A stretch of 64,000 nucleotides of DNA from positions 248,001 through 312,000 of the forward strand of contig OZ037886.1 in the NCBI GenBank assembly GCA_964035575.1. Direction: 5' to 3'. The notes beneath the pieces were generated by a model. That model saw only the letters and a list, made by a program, of their open reading frames with translations. It did no database searches and was not told where the DNA came from. Shown one piece after another: positions 39,990 through 50,876 of this stretch. How positions within the stretch are numbered: position 1 is the stretch's first letter; each line of letters opens with the position of its first letter. The position numbers and the translations under genes are program-made. The DNA is from Rhynchopus sp. YZ270_cl-10 (taxonomy: Eukaryota; Euglenozoa; Diplonemea; Diplonemida; Diplonemidae).

Positions 39990-40439
39990 AAAAAAAAGTG
40001 AACACCCCAGATATCGCTTTCCCGAAAACCTGGGTAAGATAGGGCCAGATAAACACGAATCCCTTTCCTCTTTGTTTAACCACCCTGTAAACCTTCCCTT
40101 TATACTAACCGAACAGACCCATAGGGACTGATGACAAAGAGAAGAGGAACGAATACTGTAGGGTACTGTTGCGGGGGGGAGCGTCTGACGCAAGAAGAAG
40201 AAGAAAAAAAAAATCCAAAATTTTCAAGAGAACGTTACTGCCGTTTAGAAGAAATTTCACAGGTGAGGGGAGAGAGAGAGAGGAGAGAAAAAGCAACCCA
40301 TTTGGTGCAATACGATGGCCGATGGTGACTGGGAAGATCATATCAACAGGTGTGTTCTGTACCCAAAAATGTCACCGTTTTTTTAGGTTAGATACTTCAC
40401 CTCAGCCACAGGAGGGTTGCTTGCTGTTTGTTTGTTTTA

Positions 40440-40500
40440 ATCAATTGTTTGAGTAGTGTAGTTGCCTCGGTTGTGTTGCCACAGTTTGTGCAATCTCCAC
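40440..40500 (+). repeat. Family A short repeat
   Basis: AATCAATTGTTTGAGTAGTG to CAATCTCCAC; slightly diverged at the left end. Confidence 0.85.
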
Positions 40501-40526
40501 TTTTTTTTGGATTTTAAAGAAAAGTT

Positions 40527-40570
40527 TATGAGATGAGCATAAGCCTCTCGTGCTTTGTCACCTTGATAAA
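40527..40570 (+). repeat. Family C short repeat
   Basis: TGAGATGAGCATAAGCC, TCTCGTGCTTTGTCACC, TTGATAAA. Confidence 0.8.
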
Positions 40571-40573
40571 AAA

Positions 40574-40625
40574 GAGAAGTTTAAAAAGTGAAAAACGCCT
40601 CACCAGATATCGGCAGGACGTAGAC
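40574..40625 (+). repeat. Family F short repeat
   Basis: GAGAAGTTTAAAAAGTG, AACGCCTCACC, ATCGGCAGGACGTAG. Confidence 0.7.
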
Positions 40626-41031
40626 ACTCCAGGGTCTGGTTTTGCGGCTGCAAAAAAAAAATAAAAAAAGAGAGACAAACTCAGTACCTCTTTTTCTGTA
40701 GCCAGACACCTCGGATTCCTCCTTGCAATGAAGTAGGTTCCTTTTAGACCCCTTTTCTCGTTTTTGTAGTATCGACAACCGCCTGTCTGAGGGATTTTGT
40801 TTTTTTGTTTTTGGTCGAATCTCAAGTGGGTACATGCTTTTTTAGATACGAATATGTGAAGAGCATTTTGAAAGTGTCGCGTATCACCTTTTTTTTGTGC
40901 GTTCAATTCTTGGGTGTTGATCCAATTTGTGTTGTTTCGCGTTGTGTATCGGTTACTCAGGGGTTTGGGATTGCGGGGTCGAGTGCTCAGTGAAGTGAGA
41001 AGCAAAAAAAAAAAAAAAAGGCAAATAAACG

Positions 41032-41061
41032 TTGTAAGACCCTAAGCCTCGAAGTCACCTT
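41032..41061 (+). repeat. Family C short repeat, shortened
   Basis: GTAAGACCCTAAGCCTCG then AAGTCACCTTA. Confidence 0.65.
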
Positions 41062-41135
41062 ATATTAAAAAACTTGGGGGGAAAAAAATGCCTTTGAAAT
41101 GTCACACACGCATCTCAAAAAAAGAAAGAAAAAAA

Positions 41136-41337
41136 AGATCGGGTCTTTTGTTTGTGCGCTCAAAGCCGGGAAAACAAAAAGGTGAAAAAATGTGTTAAAC
41201 TGAAGTACGGTTGTTGTGGTTAATTGAGTACTCAAAGAAAACAAGCAAGCTTCTGTTTTTTTTTCAATCCGTTTTTGTTTGCCCTGCAGCGCTGCCTCCA
41301 ATCTTTTTAGAATTGACAACAAGTTGTTTTATCAAAA
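41136..41337 (+). repeat. ~197-bp direct repeat M, copy 2
   Basis: Roughly 88 percent like 39639-39836, same orientation, 1.5 kb downstream. Confidence 0.85.
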
Positions 41338-42794
41338 AAAAAAAAAAAACAAGTAATTGCTATCGGAAAAAAAACGGGGTGTGATGTGGAACTCCATCCT
41401 GTAGAAATAATCTACAACACGCCCAGCATTCTGCTCTTCTGCAGGTATGCTAACGCTCTTCGTACGCTGCCAGACCCACTGAGACGCCAGCATCTGAAAT
41501 GTTCAAGAAGAGGGGCTGTCCCCTTCGTCCAGCACCATCTGGACGATAGCGTTGTTGGACGTCGGCTCGGCAGGCTCGGCGTGTCCCAGCTCGTTTTTGT
41601 CCACAGGCTCCCCACATTGTCGTCGTCGTTGGAGCAGTGCGGAAGGAACACAGAATGCACAGACTACAACACATCGATCACACCAGGCGCATCAGCACCT
41701 CCAACAAATGACCAAGATGCTACGGTGGTTTCGATAATCGTCCAGAGTTTTCCACAGCACACCCCGCTTTTTCCTAGCAATTAGTTGTTCTTGTTGTTCT
41801 TGTTGTTTTCAACCACCTTCCTTCAACCCTTGTAGGATCAGTTGTTATTTTTTTTCGCGAAAACATGAAATTACACATTTCAAGAGAACAAATTAAAAAG
41901 GGTCCTTATTTGCATTTTTGGGATCCGCCCGTGCAGTGGTGGGGTCAATCTCGAAAATTGGACAATTTTTTGACCACTTAAATTTTGAGAAATATGAGCC
42001 CGGTTCCTTATACGTGGGGCCCATTTTCGGCTATTTTTTCCCTCAAAATCTGGTTTTGTAAAATTGACCCTTTACTCCCCCCCCACATCGATTTCAATAC
42101 TATACCTTACTTCACCTACGGTTGCCCTTACAGGGGGGTGAAGGAAGGTAAGTTGAAAACGTTTGCTAATGCAAGCATAAACAACAAAGGACATTTACCC
42201 ACAAAACCGTGTAGTTGACATTTCGTACAAACGACTCTAACGTAGGTACAAAATAATAATAAAAAACCCCTACCTTCTTCACAATGGGCCTCCCAGGCAC
42301 AATACATCGTTTAAAAAAAAATGGCGTTCTGTTTTATCTTCTTTGCTCTATGTACTAGGGGTGTTTTTTTTAGGGTGGAAATGGGCTTGAGAAATGGACA
42401 GGGAGACTCACACTATCCACGAGTCTTCTCCCAAATAAGGGAAGGGAAGGGGGAGAGGGGGGCGCAAAGAAACCAACTCAACAGTTTTTAAGAAAACGAG
42501 TTGGTACGGTGCTTGAAGAATTCGGAAATCTGCGGGAAAAGCAGGCAAAAAAAAAAAAAAAAAAGGTCTAGGCTGATTGACGCTGAGCTTGGTGATCCAT
42601 GGTGATCAATTTAAATCAGTGGTAAAAAGTGAAAAATGGGCACGCCAGGAGGAGGCCCACGTCAATCAGCCTAAAATCGCTATTTCCGCCCACGAAGCAG
42701 GCGGGACCACTTTTCCCTCGCAATGCTATTACTCCATCCTTTGATGAAGATATCCTTCAGATTGAAAGAATATTTGTGGGTTTCTTGCATTTTT

Positions 42795-42927
42795 TGATAA
42801 ATTGTTGGAGTGTAGTTGCCTCGGTTGTGTTGCCACAGTTGTGCAATCTCCACCGTCCATTTTTTTTTTTTTTTTTGAAAAATTGTTGGAACAGTGTAGT
42901 TGCCATCTGTGCAAGCTCCACTGTCCC
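42795..42927 (+). repeat. Two family A repeats in tandem
   Basis: A full copy at 42795-42856 and a shorter one at 42876-42927 lacking the CTCGGTTGTGTTGCC middle, separated by a T-run. Confidence 0.85.
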
Positions 42928-43569
42928 TAACGTCATTCACGTAATAGCCTTCGCGGGCCGGGATTTTTTTTTAAAATTGATCTGAAAAAAAAAAACGGCC
43001 GGCCCCTTCATACAACTCTGATCTATAAGCAACGGCCCACTTTCATTGTACTGTTGATGATCTGTTTACTGTAGGCTGCACTCTTCAGAAAAACTCTCTC
43101 TTGGGGGGGTCGGCATAGGGGGAAGTAGGGGGGGAATACAATTTGCGGACACAACGGGCACTTCAATCCCACAGCCCAAGGGGTGAACTACTTTCATTTT
43201 TTTTCTCTCCTCCCCTTCTTAAAACGTTCCCTTCTTTGGGGGAAAATAAATAAAAAACGGTACACATGGTTGCAGTGGGGGGGAAGCGAATCGGGTGTGG
43301 TATGTGGTTTTTTTTGTGGAACCACCGTGTGTGAGGATCTACGTGCTGGTCCATTCCTAACCACTCCCATCTCCCTCCCGCTTTTTTTCTTCTTCAGTTC
43401 TTTTTAACAATCAATTTCCCTTTTGGGAGAAAGAGTGGACGTTCAACCCCCCTAATTGCTCATAGTGGACGTAGGATGTTGGTTGGGACAGAACGGAAGG
43501 CGGCAGTGGAAGGTGAACGGACAGTCATATTCTGTGTTGCATTTTTTTTGATAATTTATTTTGGTCGAT

Positions 43570-45447
43570 TTATTTTGACATACGATTTTTCTTTGCCCTT
43601 GCCAGAATACCGTCCCATTTTGGGGAGTGTATTGTCCCGCGCCCATGCCAGGAGTGGATGACAGACCAGAAGAGGGTTTCATCCGAGAGAAGGCCAATGA
43701 GACCACCGCTCCGGACGTCGGGGGATTTGACCTCTGCTTCGTTGAGTGCCGCAAGCAGTTGGTCACCAGAGAGAAGGCCGTCCACTGTGTACTGGCGGCC
43801 GTGCCGGCCTTTCATGGAAAACTCGTAGCCGTCTTCTGCAACAGACATGTCGTATTCCTTTTCAACGGCGGCCTTGACAATCGGGTTTCTGTCGTTGAGA
43901 AGCGCAAGCTGCTTTGCGCTCGCATGCGCATCGGGGGTCATATCCTGTGGTGCCGGGCTGTACTTCAGCAACATGTTGCTCCCTTCCTGCGCCGCCACGC
44001 TGGACGCCTGCTGCATGCCGCGGTTCTGCTGCTGCTGCTGCAGGGCATACATCTGGCCTGCGTACTGCTGCTGCTGCTGCTGTGTCTGCCCCATGGCCTG
44101 GGGGTGCTGGGTGTGTGGCAGTGCGTTGCCGCTTGCGTTGAGCTGTTGTGGAGGTGATGGAGTGGGGGAGGAGGGGGGAGAGATGTGTACCTGTTGGAAC
44201 TCTGCCATCGTGTCCTGCATCATCTGCTGTGGCACCCGGGGTGGGAGCATCTTGGTCTGGACGGGGCGTTGTTGCTGTTGTTGCTGCTGTTGTTGCTGGT
44301 GCTGTTGTTGTTGCTGGGGTCCCCCTTTCTTGTGCACGGGGGCTGCAACCGGCACCGGTTGAACCGGCTTAGCTGGCTGTCCCGGCTGTGCTGCGGGTGC
44401 AGCGTTCTCACCACCAGGGTGGTAGAACCTGCAGTCGGACCCCCAGGTGCAACGCCCTCTTTGGAAATGCCGGCAGATGAAGCGCGCGTCTGGGCTGTTG
44501 CTGTTGCCTGCAGCTGCAGGGGGTGCCTGGGGGCCTGCACCAGGTGCGGCTGCGGGTGGCGGTGCACCTGCGGCGACTGGCTGGATAGGAGGGAAGCCCA
44601 TTTGTGCCGGGGGTGCACCCTTCTGCGAGGGCGGCGCCTGCATATGCGCCTGCACCTGGGGCTGGAGCTGCTGTTGCTGGGGTGTGTGCTGCGGGGTGTG
44701 CTGCTGGTACACCTGCTGGTATGGGGGCTGTTGTTGCTGCACCTGCTGGTGCTGCTGTTGGTGTTGCTGTGGTTGTTGTTGTGGTTGTTGTTGCGCATGC
44801 CGCACCTCAGAATGCACCTGGGGCACTGCCTGTGGCATTTGTTGCTGTGTATGCGGCACTGCTTGGTGTGGCTGCTGCACGAACTGCTGCTGCTGCTGTG
44901 GTGGAGGCGGCTGCTGCTGTTGCAGCGCAAACGGATGCTGTGGCGGTGCACCTCCTCCCTGCACCATCATTGGCTGTTGTTGTTGCTGCTGCGGCGGCTG
45001 CTGCTGGTGCTGCACCTGAGGTTGTGGCTGCTGTGGGTAAGAAAAGCCCGGCGGGGCCTGCTGCGGGGGAAGCTGTTGTTGCTGCGGGGTCCCCTGGGCC
45101 TCCATCTGCGGGAAGCTCTGTGGTGCAGCGCCTGGCGGCCGTGGCGAGCCGGCCTGCGCGGAGTTGCCTGGGAACGCTGCTGGGAGGGGCGGCGGGTAGT
45201 TGGACCAGGCACCCCCTTGGCCTGTGGGCACTTCGCTGGAGGTGCTGTCTGTGCTGAAGCTGTAGCACCCTGCCTCACTGTAATTGCTCTGTGCGCTCGC
45301 ACCCTGATCCGAAGGCAGCACCAACGGATACGCCGGGGGTGCCAACATTGCTCTGCCATGTGGCTGCTGCTGCTGCTGTTGCTGTTGCTGCTGCTGCTGA
45401 TGCTGCATCTGCACAGGCTGCTGGGGAGGCGCGTTCATCACATTCAT
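43570..45447 (-). CDS. Gln-rich CCCH zinc-finger protein
   Basis: A 625-aa protein with one C-x7-C-x5-C-x3-H zinc finger, CRHFQRGRCTWGSDCRFYH, at about residues 325-345. CCCH fingers of this kind usually bind RNA. On both sides lie long Gln/Pro/His/Val tracts (poly-Gln runs of 5-13, and QQHQQQHQQV), typical of disordered segments that drive condensation into RNA granules. The last ~120 residues are not repetitive (from about DMTPDAHASAKQLALLNDR to RAKKNRMSK) and look like a separate folded domain with no recognised family. The CAG-rich DNA is prone to length change. A role in mRNA binding or stability is inferred from the finger and the Q-rich context. Single exon; an alternative ATG lies three codons inside. 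Confidence 0.88.
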   Translation of the reverse strand: MNVMNAPPQQPVQMQHQQQQQQQQQQQQPHGRAMLAPPAYPLVLPSDQGASAQSNYSEAGCYSFSTDSTSSEVPTGQGGAWSNYPPPLPAAFPGNSAQAGSPRPPGAAPQSFPQMEAQGTPQQQQLPPQQAPPGFSYPQQPQPQVQHQQQPPQQQQQQPMMVQGGGAPPQHPFALQQQQPPPPQQQQQFVQQPHQAVPHTQQQMPQAVPQVHSEVRHAQQQPQQQPQQHQQQHQQVQQQQPPYQQVYQQHTPQHTPQQQQLQPQVQAHMQAPPSQKGAPPAQMGFPPIQPVAAGAPPPAAAPGAGPQAPPAAAGNSNSPDARFICRHFQRGRCTWGSDCRFYHPGGENAAPAAQPGQPAKPVQPVPVAAPVHKKGGPQQQQQHQQQQQQQQQQRPVQTKMLPPRVPQQMMQDTMAEFQQVHISPPSSPTPSPPQQLNASGNALPHTQHPQAMGQTQQQQQQYAGQMYALQQQQQNRGMQQASSVAAQEGSNMLLKYSPAPQDMTPDAHASAKQLALLNDRNPIVKAAVEKEYDMSVAEDGYEFSMKGRHGRQYTVDGLLSGDQLLAALNEAEVKSPDVRSGGLIGLLSDETLFWSVIHSWHGRGTIHSPKWDGILARAKKNRMSK

Positions 45448-46400
45448 CGAAACGCGGCGCCTGCCTAACGCCTTGCCTACACCGCTTCAAAGAAAACAAC
45501 TAAAAAAAAAAAGAAACAAACTTCAAGAATATGTGTACAGGTGTGAAACCTCTCTGTAGGATGGTGGTGTGTTTAAGGATGGAGACGATGTGAATCGAAA
45601 AATATTCCCCCTTTTTTTTATTCCTTGTAAATAGGGTGCGGGTATAGGGGGGAAAGGAGGAAGAGAACAGGGTTCGTTTCACTTAAAGATAGGCCAGTGT
45701 ACGGTTTTTGGTGTGCGTGGCTGTGTGCACATAGATCTTGTGCACTGCATCTGAAGGGTGTTGAAAAGACCCACCATAAGGCAAATGAGCAAGATGCATA
45801 TAGGCGTGGAGGGCGGGCGTGAACACAAAGCAGTTCACAAAGAGAAAACAGCAAATTCTGCCAAAAAAATAAAAAACAGCTTCCGATTGACGAATGGAGC
45901 CCAAGGCAAAAAAAATATAAAATTGAAATGATGAAATATGCCTCGACCACATATCACACCCAAAAAAACAGCAAATAAAAAACTAAGATGTCATGCGCCA
46001 CAGTGCACACAGATCTGCAAATAAGGGGGAGGGAAAAGGGCTGAGAGGGAGAAATGGTGTGGCATTTTCAAAAAAAAATAATAAAATATCAAATAAAAAC
46101 TGTGGAAACGGATAGTGTGAACGTCTTTAGGATGCTGACACTAACAAAAATAGGTGTGGTGTGGGAACATCTGCTCGATAAAGAGAAAAACACTACATCG
46201 AGAGAAAAACAAAAAAACACACACCCTTCACATCTTATAACGGAAGTAAAAAGACGCTCAAAAAGGGGTGTTTTATTGATTCAAAGCCATACTGGTGTGA
46301 TCACCCAAACGGATTCTCCGTGGTTCCCCCATGGTTCTTCCGTGGGTTGTACCCCCTGAATCACACCACATACGTATCAGTTCTCTTTTTTTTTTTTTTT

Positions 46401-46445
46401 GGAAAACTTGGTATCATTGTAGACACCCAAGGATGAGCTACACAT
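46401..46445 (+). repeat. Family D short repeat
   Basis: GGAAAACTTGGTATCATTG, TAGACACCCAAGGATGAG, CTACAC. It lies 37 bp before a family A copy. Confidence 0.8.
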
Positions 46446-46481
46446 AACATTTTCCTTTTCTGCATTGGTTCCTACCTTTTT

Positions 46482-46550
46482 TTGATAAATTGTTGGAGTA
46501 GTGTAGTTGCCTCGGTTGTGTTGACACAGTTTGTACAATCTCCACTGTCA
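46482..46550 (+). repeat. Family A short repeat
   Basis: Full unit between T-runs, with GTGTTGACACAG in place of GTGTTGCCACAG. Confidence 0.9.
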
Positions 46551-46913
46551 TTTTTTTTTTCTGAGGGTGGCGGCTTTATGAAAGTGGTGCTTTACGCCCA
46601 CACAGCGCTGCCTTTTGTTTTGTTTTTTCTGATTTGAATTTTTCAAAGTTTCGAGTATGCGCTGATCGTTTGAAGAAAGCAAGAGGAGGGAGTTCTCAGA
46701 GGGCAAAAGAGCACTTCATATGAAGTGAATATCTCTGAAGATTTTAAAAAAAGAAAAATTGCGCTGCCGTCATGCATGATGTTTTGATTATCTGTTGGCT
46801 TAGTATAGATGTCATTCAGACAAGACATTGATAACCACTGCGTTCTATTAAAAAAAAAGGGGGTATAAAATGGGCAGGGTGCTTAAAGCACCGATAGGGG
46901 GGATGATAACAAA

Positions 46914-47012
46914 TTTGACTTGAAATACAAAGCCCTCTCGTGAACAGTGCAACGTGGTGCATTGATGCTAGACCAGGTGGACCCCCCATCCATTTCATGG
47001 TTTACAATCTGA
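46914..47012 (+). repeat. Family B repeat, internally diverged
   Basis: TTTGACTTGAAATACAAAGC, CCTCTCGTGAACAGTG, CCATTTCATGGTTTACAATCTG; the middle third differs from other copies. Confidence 0.8.
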
Positions 47013-47479
47013 ACAAAATGATTAAGATATTCTTTTCAATCGAAAGATGGAGTTTTCCACCAGGGTCTCCTCTTTTTTTGTCTTTATTTTTTGTTTTTTT
47101 TGCAACTGAACAAACAGGGTACAGCCAGTACACCTTTCCCTAATTGCGTAGCACGGGTCCTCTTAGCAGGCCGGAATCTGAACAAAAGAAAAGTTGATCA
47201 GGGGGGTGAATATATTACCCGGTAGTTTTGTTAAGGACTAGGTGGGTAGCCGGGCAATAAATTCTGCTCGAGAAAGAGGAAAAAGATTGGTTTATATTTT
47301 TTTTAAAACGTTGGCATTTCTAGGTTTCTGAGCATATTTTTTGAAGGGGAGGGGAGGGGACGCATGGAAAGCACAGAACACCAACTTTTTTTATGAAACT
47401 TGGAAAAACCTCATAAAAAAGGGGGCATTATTGCATTCCTTTCTTTTTGCTAAACCCAAAAGACAAATATGAAAAAATT

Positions 47480-47520
47480 ATGAAGATGCATCTAAACCTC
47501 TCGCTTTTAGTCATCTCAAT
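47480..47520 (+). repeat. Family C short repeat
   Basis: TGAAGATGCATCTAAACC, TCTCGCTTTTAGTCATCTC. Confidence 0.65.
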
Positions 47521-47810
47521 AAATCTGCCACACACATTTCCCCCTGTGTAAAAAAAATATAAAAAATGGACAATCGATTATCATGGCTGTGTAACTTAGG
47601 TGACCTAAGTTTTTTTTAAAAAAAAAACTTAAGTCACCTAAGTTACCTTAGGTCATCGTTTTTTTTTTTTTTTTTTTTTTTTTGCTTGGGTGGTGAAGCT
47701 GCATGCAGGTGGTCTGAAGAGTGATGTGACCATATTCTCTAGGTATAACAGTTACTCAAAAAATGCATTGACGAAAGAATTTTGCACTTTTGACCACCAC
47801 AGATTACGTA

Positions 47811-48058
47811 CCTGTGTACCTGTGTACCTGTGTACCTGTGTACCTGTGTACCTGTGTACCTGTGTACCTGTGTACCTGTGTACCTGTGTACCTGTGTACC
47901 TGTGTACCTGTGTACCTGTGTACCTGTGTACCTGTGTACCTGTGTACCTGTGTACCTGTGTACCTGTGTACCTGTGTACCTGTGTACCTGTGTACCTGTG
48001 TACCTGTGTACCTGTGTACCTGTGTACCTGTGTACCTGTGTACCTGTGTACCTGTGTA
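47811..48058 (+). repeat. (GTACCTGT)n tandem array, about 31 copies
   Basis: A perfect or near-perfect 8-bp array over about 248 bp. All six frames read through it because 8 bp is not a multiple of 3, giving artificial VPVYLCTC and GTQVHRYT frames. It is not a known telomere repeat. Confidence 0.95.
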
Positions 48059-48704
48059 CTGTGCGGAAATTGACCAAAAACGAGAACTTGTCCGTTTCTG
48101 CAAATTGACCACTGGCCGGACGGATTCCAGAAATGCAAATGCCGCCGTTTAAAAGCTTCACCAACGAAAAAGTTTTTCCCCAACACGTGTATCGGTTATG
48201 AAGCCACGCCAAGCATAATATTTCGTTGCAAAATATTTACGTTTCGGAAAGTGGAAAATGACTGGCATGCACCAGCCATTTTACCGTCGATATTTCACTG
48301 TCATGTCTACTCCGAATAATCGCCCCTCACGTGTGCACTTGACCGCACGCGGGTGCAGTGATAAGTCCGATTTGATTGGGTGGTCACCCTCATGGAATTT
48401 TCAGCAGGGATGCTGCACCAGGAAACTCTGGGTATCCGGCCCTTCAGTGAAGTTCATCGCCCAAGCAAAACAAACAAACAAAAAAAAAAAACAAAACAAA
48501 CGGTAACTTAAGCTAACTTAAGTGACTTAAGTTGGTAACTTAAGCAGAGTCCTAGCTTGCCTGGGTCAGTGGGTCAAGCTGACCCAAGTGCCTGGGTCGC
48601 GACCCACGAAAAAAAAAAAAAAAAGGGAATTAATTAATTTGGAAATTGGGAAATTCTGATTTTTTCCCCTCTTTGGGGGGGCCCACCACCTTTTCTGGGG
48701 TAAG

Positions 48705-48985
48705 AAAACTAAACATAACATTATACCAACTGATCTGTCTTTACTACTCTACTACTATGTCTTTTTTCGTTGACCGCAGCCATTTAGGCTCTTTGCCTAT
48801 GACGCACATGATAATGGATGAGGGGGAGGATTCAAAAGGAGAAAGCGTAAAGACAGATCTATCGTTGGTTTTAAATATGTTTAGTTTCCAATCACACTTC
48901 GTGTGTGCAAAAACTAAACATAACATTATACCAACTGATCTGTCTTTACTACTCTACTACTATGTCTTTTTTCGTTGACCGCAGC
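48705..48985 (+). repeat. Terminal Y-X-Y repeat block of the retroelement
   Basis: AACTAAACATAACATTATACC...GACCGCAGC (Y) occurs at 48705-48780 and again at 48909-48985, with X between, starting CATTTAGGCTCTTTGCC and ending CTTCGTGTGTGCAAAA. X alone recurs at 52808-52957. Confidence 0.9.
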
Positions 48986-49689
48986 ATGACCCAAAGGGAC
49001 CGCGCAGCGGAATAGTAGCATAGTACGGAGTTAAACGGGGAAGAAAAAAAGGGGGGAAACGGTAGGAAAAGAAAGAAAAACGGTAAACACAGCACCGAGC
49101 AAGCCAGCACTCACAGAAAGAAATCGTGTTGATATCCATTCGCCGTCTCGAAGACAGTGGATAAGGGGGGGGCCGTAAGCGCAAGGAGTGCCAAGCATAG
49201 TCAGCACACCCCATACAGGGGGACACATTTCAAACAAAAATAAAAGCGCATGGTGCACGAAGCAGAGTCAGTACCATCAAACGGGAGAGCAAAAAATAGG
49301 AAAACGGTGTCAGTGATAAGCAGGGACTACAAAAACCAGCACGGGCGGACCCACCACCGAAACGACAATCTTCCGCGAGAGTCGCCTCTCCAAACTACTG
49401 GGCAGCGGACGTTCGTGAAGCAGGGAGGCGTGGTACTAAAACATGTCCTCAACCGCGTATAGCGGGGCTCGTGGCCATCAGAACAACCCGCCCTTGGCAG
49501 GAAAATACCACGTACACAACGCAAGAAAACAGAACGCGCACGCACAATACGAGGACAAGCTCCTCAAAGAAAAACCAGTCGTCCCGCGACAGGCCCACAC
49601 AGACCACCATTGAACCCTAGGTGATGAAAAAATAAAACAAACACTAAACACTCCTACGACGCACTGTGAGCGGGAAGGCAAACAATAAA

Positions 49690-50845
49690 ATGCATGGGGC
49701 ACTAAGCATAGTCAGCACGCACCAGCGATGAAATGTTGATGAACAAGAAACACCCCTTCGTCGCTCCTCGAGCAGGAAGGTAAAATAAAATGCATGGGGC
49801 ACCAAGCAGAGTCAGCACGCACCAGCGATAAAGTGTTGATGAACATTGACACCCCTTCAGGGGAAAAAGTAAAAAGCACAAGGGGCACCAAGCAGAGTCA
49901 GCACGCTCCAAGCGAGAAAATGATAACAATAACAAAACCCTTCGTCGCTCCGTGAGCGGGAAGGTAAAATAAAATGCATGGGGCACCAAGCAGAGTCAGC
50001 ACGCACCAGCGATAAAATGTTGATGAACAATAAACACCCCTTCGTCGCTCCACGAGCAGGAAGGCAAAATAAAATACATGGGGCACCAAGCAGAGTCAGC
50101 ACGCACCAGCGATAAAGTGTTGATGAACAATAAATACCCCTTCAGGGGAAAAGGTAAAAAGTACATGGGGCACTAAGCAGAGTCAGTACGCACCAGCGAT
50201 AAAAGGTTGATGAACAATAAACACCCCTTCGTCGCTCCACGAGCAGGAAGGTAAAATAAAATGCATGGGGCACCAAGCAGAGTCAGCACGCACCAGCGAT
50301 AAAATGTTGATGAACAATAAACACCCCTTCGTCGCTCCACGAGCAGGAAGGCAAAATAAAATACATGGGGCACCAAGCAGAGTCAGCACGCACCAGCGAT
50401 AAAGTGTTGATGAACAATAAATACCCCTTCAGGGGAAAAGGTAAAAAGTACATGGGGCACTAAGCATAGTCAGTACGCACCAGCGATAAAAGGTTGATGA
50501 ACAATAAACACCCCTTCGTCGCTCCACGAGCAGGAAGGTAAAATAAAATGCATGGGGCACCAAGCAGAGTCAGCACGCACCAGCGATAAAGTGTAGATGA
50601 ACATTGACACCCCTTCAGGGGAAAAAGTAAAAAGCACAAGGGGCACCAAGCAGAGTCAGCACGCTCCAAGCGAGAAAATGATAACAATAACAAAACCCTT
50701 CGTCGCTCCGTGAGCGGGAAGGTAAAATAAAATGCATGGGGCACCAAGCAGAGTCAGCACGCACCAGCGATAAAATGTTGATGAACAATAAACATCCCTT
50801 CGTCGCCCCATGGGCAAAATATAAAAACTCATGGGGCACTGAGCA
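49690..50845 (-). repeat. Tandem array of ~100- and ~87-bp units inside the retroelement
   Basis: About 13 units, each starting (on plus) CATGGGGCAC(C/T)AAGCA and containing GCACGCACCAGCGATAAA. Two types alternate: ~100 bp with TTCGTCGCTCCACGAGCAGG and ~87 bp with CCCCTTCAGGGGAAAA. Blocks of several units are themselves duplicated (49800-49990 and 50549-50760 share a rarer AAGCGAGAAAATGATAACAA unit). The minus frames are open by chance of repetition. Confidence 0.9.
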
Positions 50846-50876
50846 AAGCCAGCACGCGCCATAACAAACAAAACAA

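Larger units (their letters stand above)
32680..43569. other. 10.9-kb gene desert filled with repeats
   Basis: No host gene is supported on either strand. It contains the J repeats, a MITE, the fold-back element, long family G, and copies of families A, B, C, D, E, F and H. The stretch 41386-41790 is less A/T-run-rich and open in several frames but has no recognisable domain. Other open frames are short and lie in repeats. Confidence 0.7.
45448..47569. other. 2.1-kb gene-free stretch
   Basis: No gene seen. It contains a possible degenerate family H copy (45925-45955) and D, A, B and C copies between 46401 and 47520, with A- and T-runs. Confidence 0.6.

Noticed and set aside
39639-41337. Direct repeats M as LTRs of a retroelement
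   Set aside because: No TG..CA ends, primer site or coding sequence between them; the interior is a collection of short repeats.
41386-41784. A 132-codon plus-strand frame in a GC-richer patch
   Set aside because: Open in several frames on both strands with no recognisable domain. It could be a decayed gene or repeat, but I cannot support it.
43847-45468. Cys-, Leu- or Ala-rich plus-strand frames over the CCCH gene
   Set aside because: Antisense readings of CAG/CTG-rich poly-Gln coding DNA.
47690-48212. Several 90-157-codon frames of VPVYLCTC or GTQVHRYT type
   Set aside because: They are the 8-bp tandem array read in every frame and strand.
49690-50845. CRISPR-like look of regularly spaced repeats
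   Set aside because: There are no unique spacers; whole units repeat in tandem, in a eukaryotic sequence inside a retroelement.
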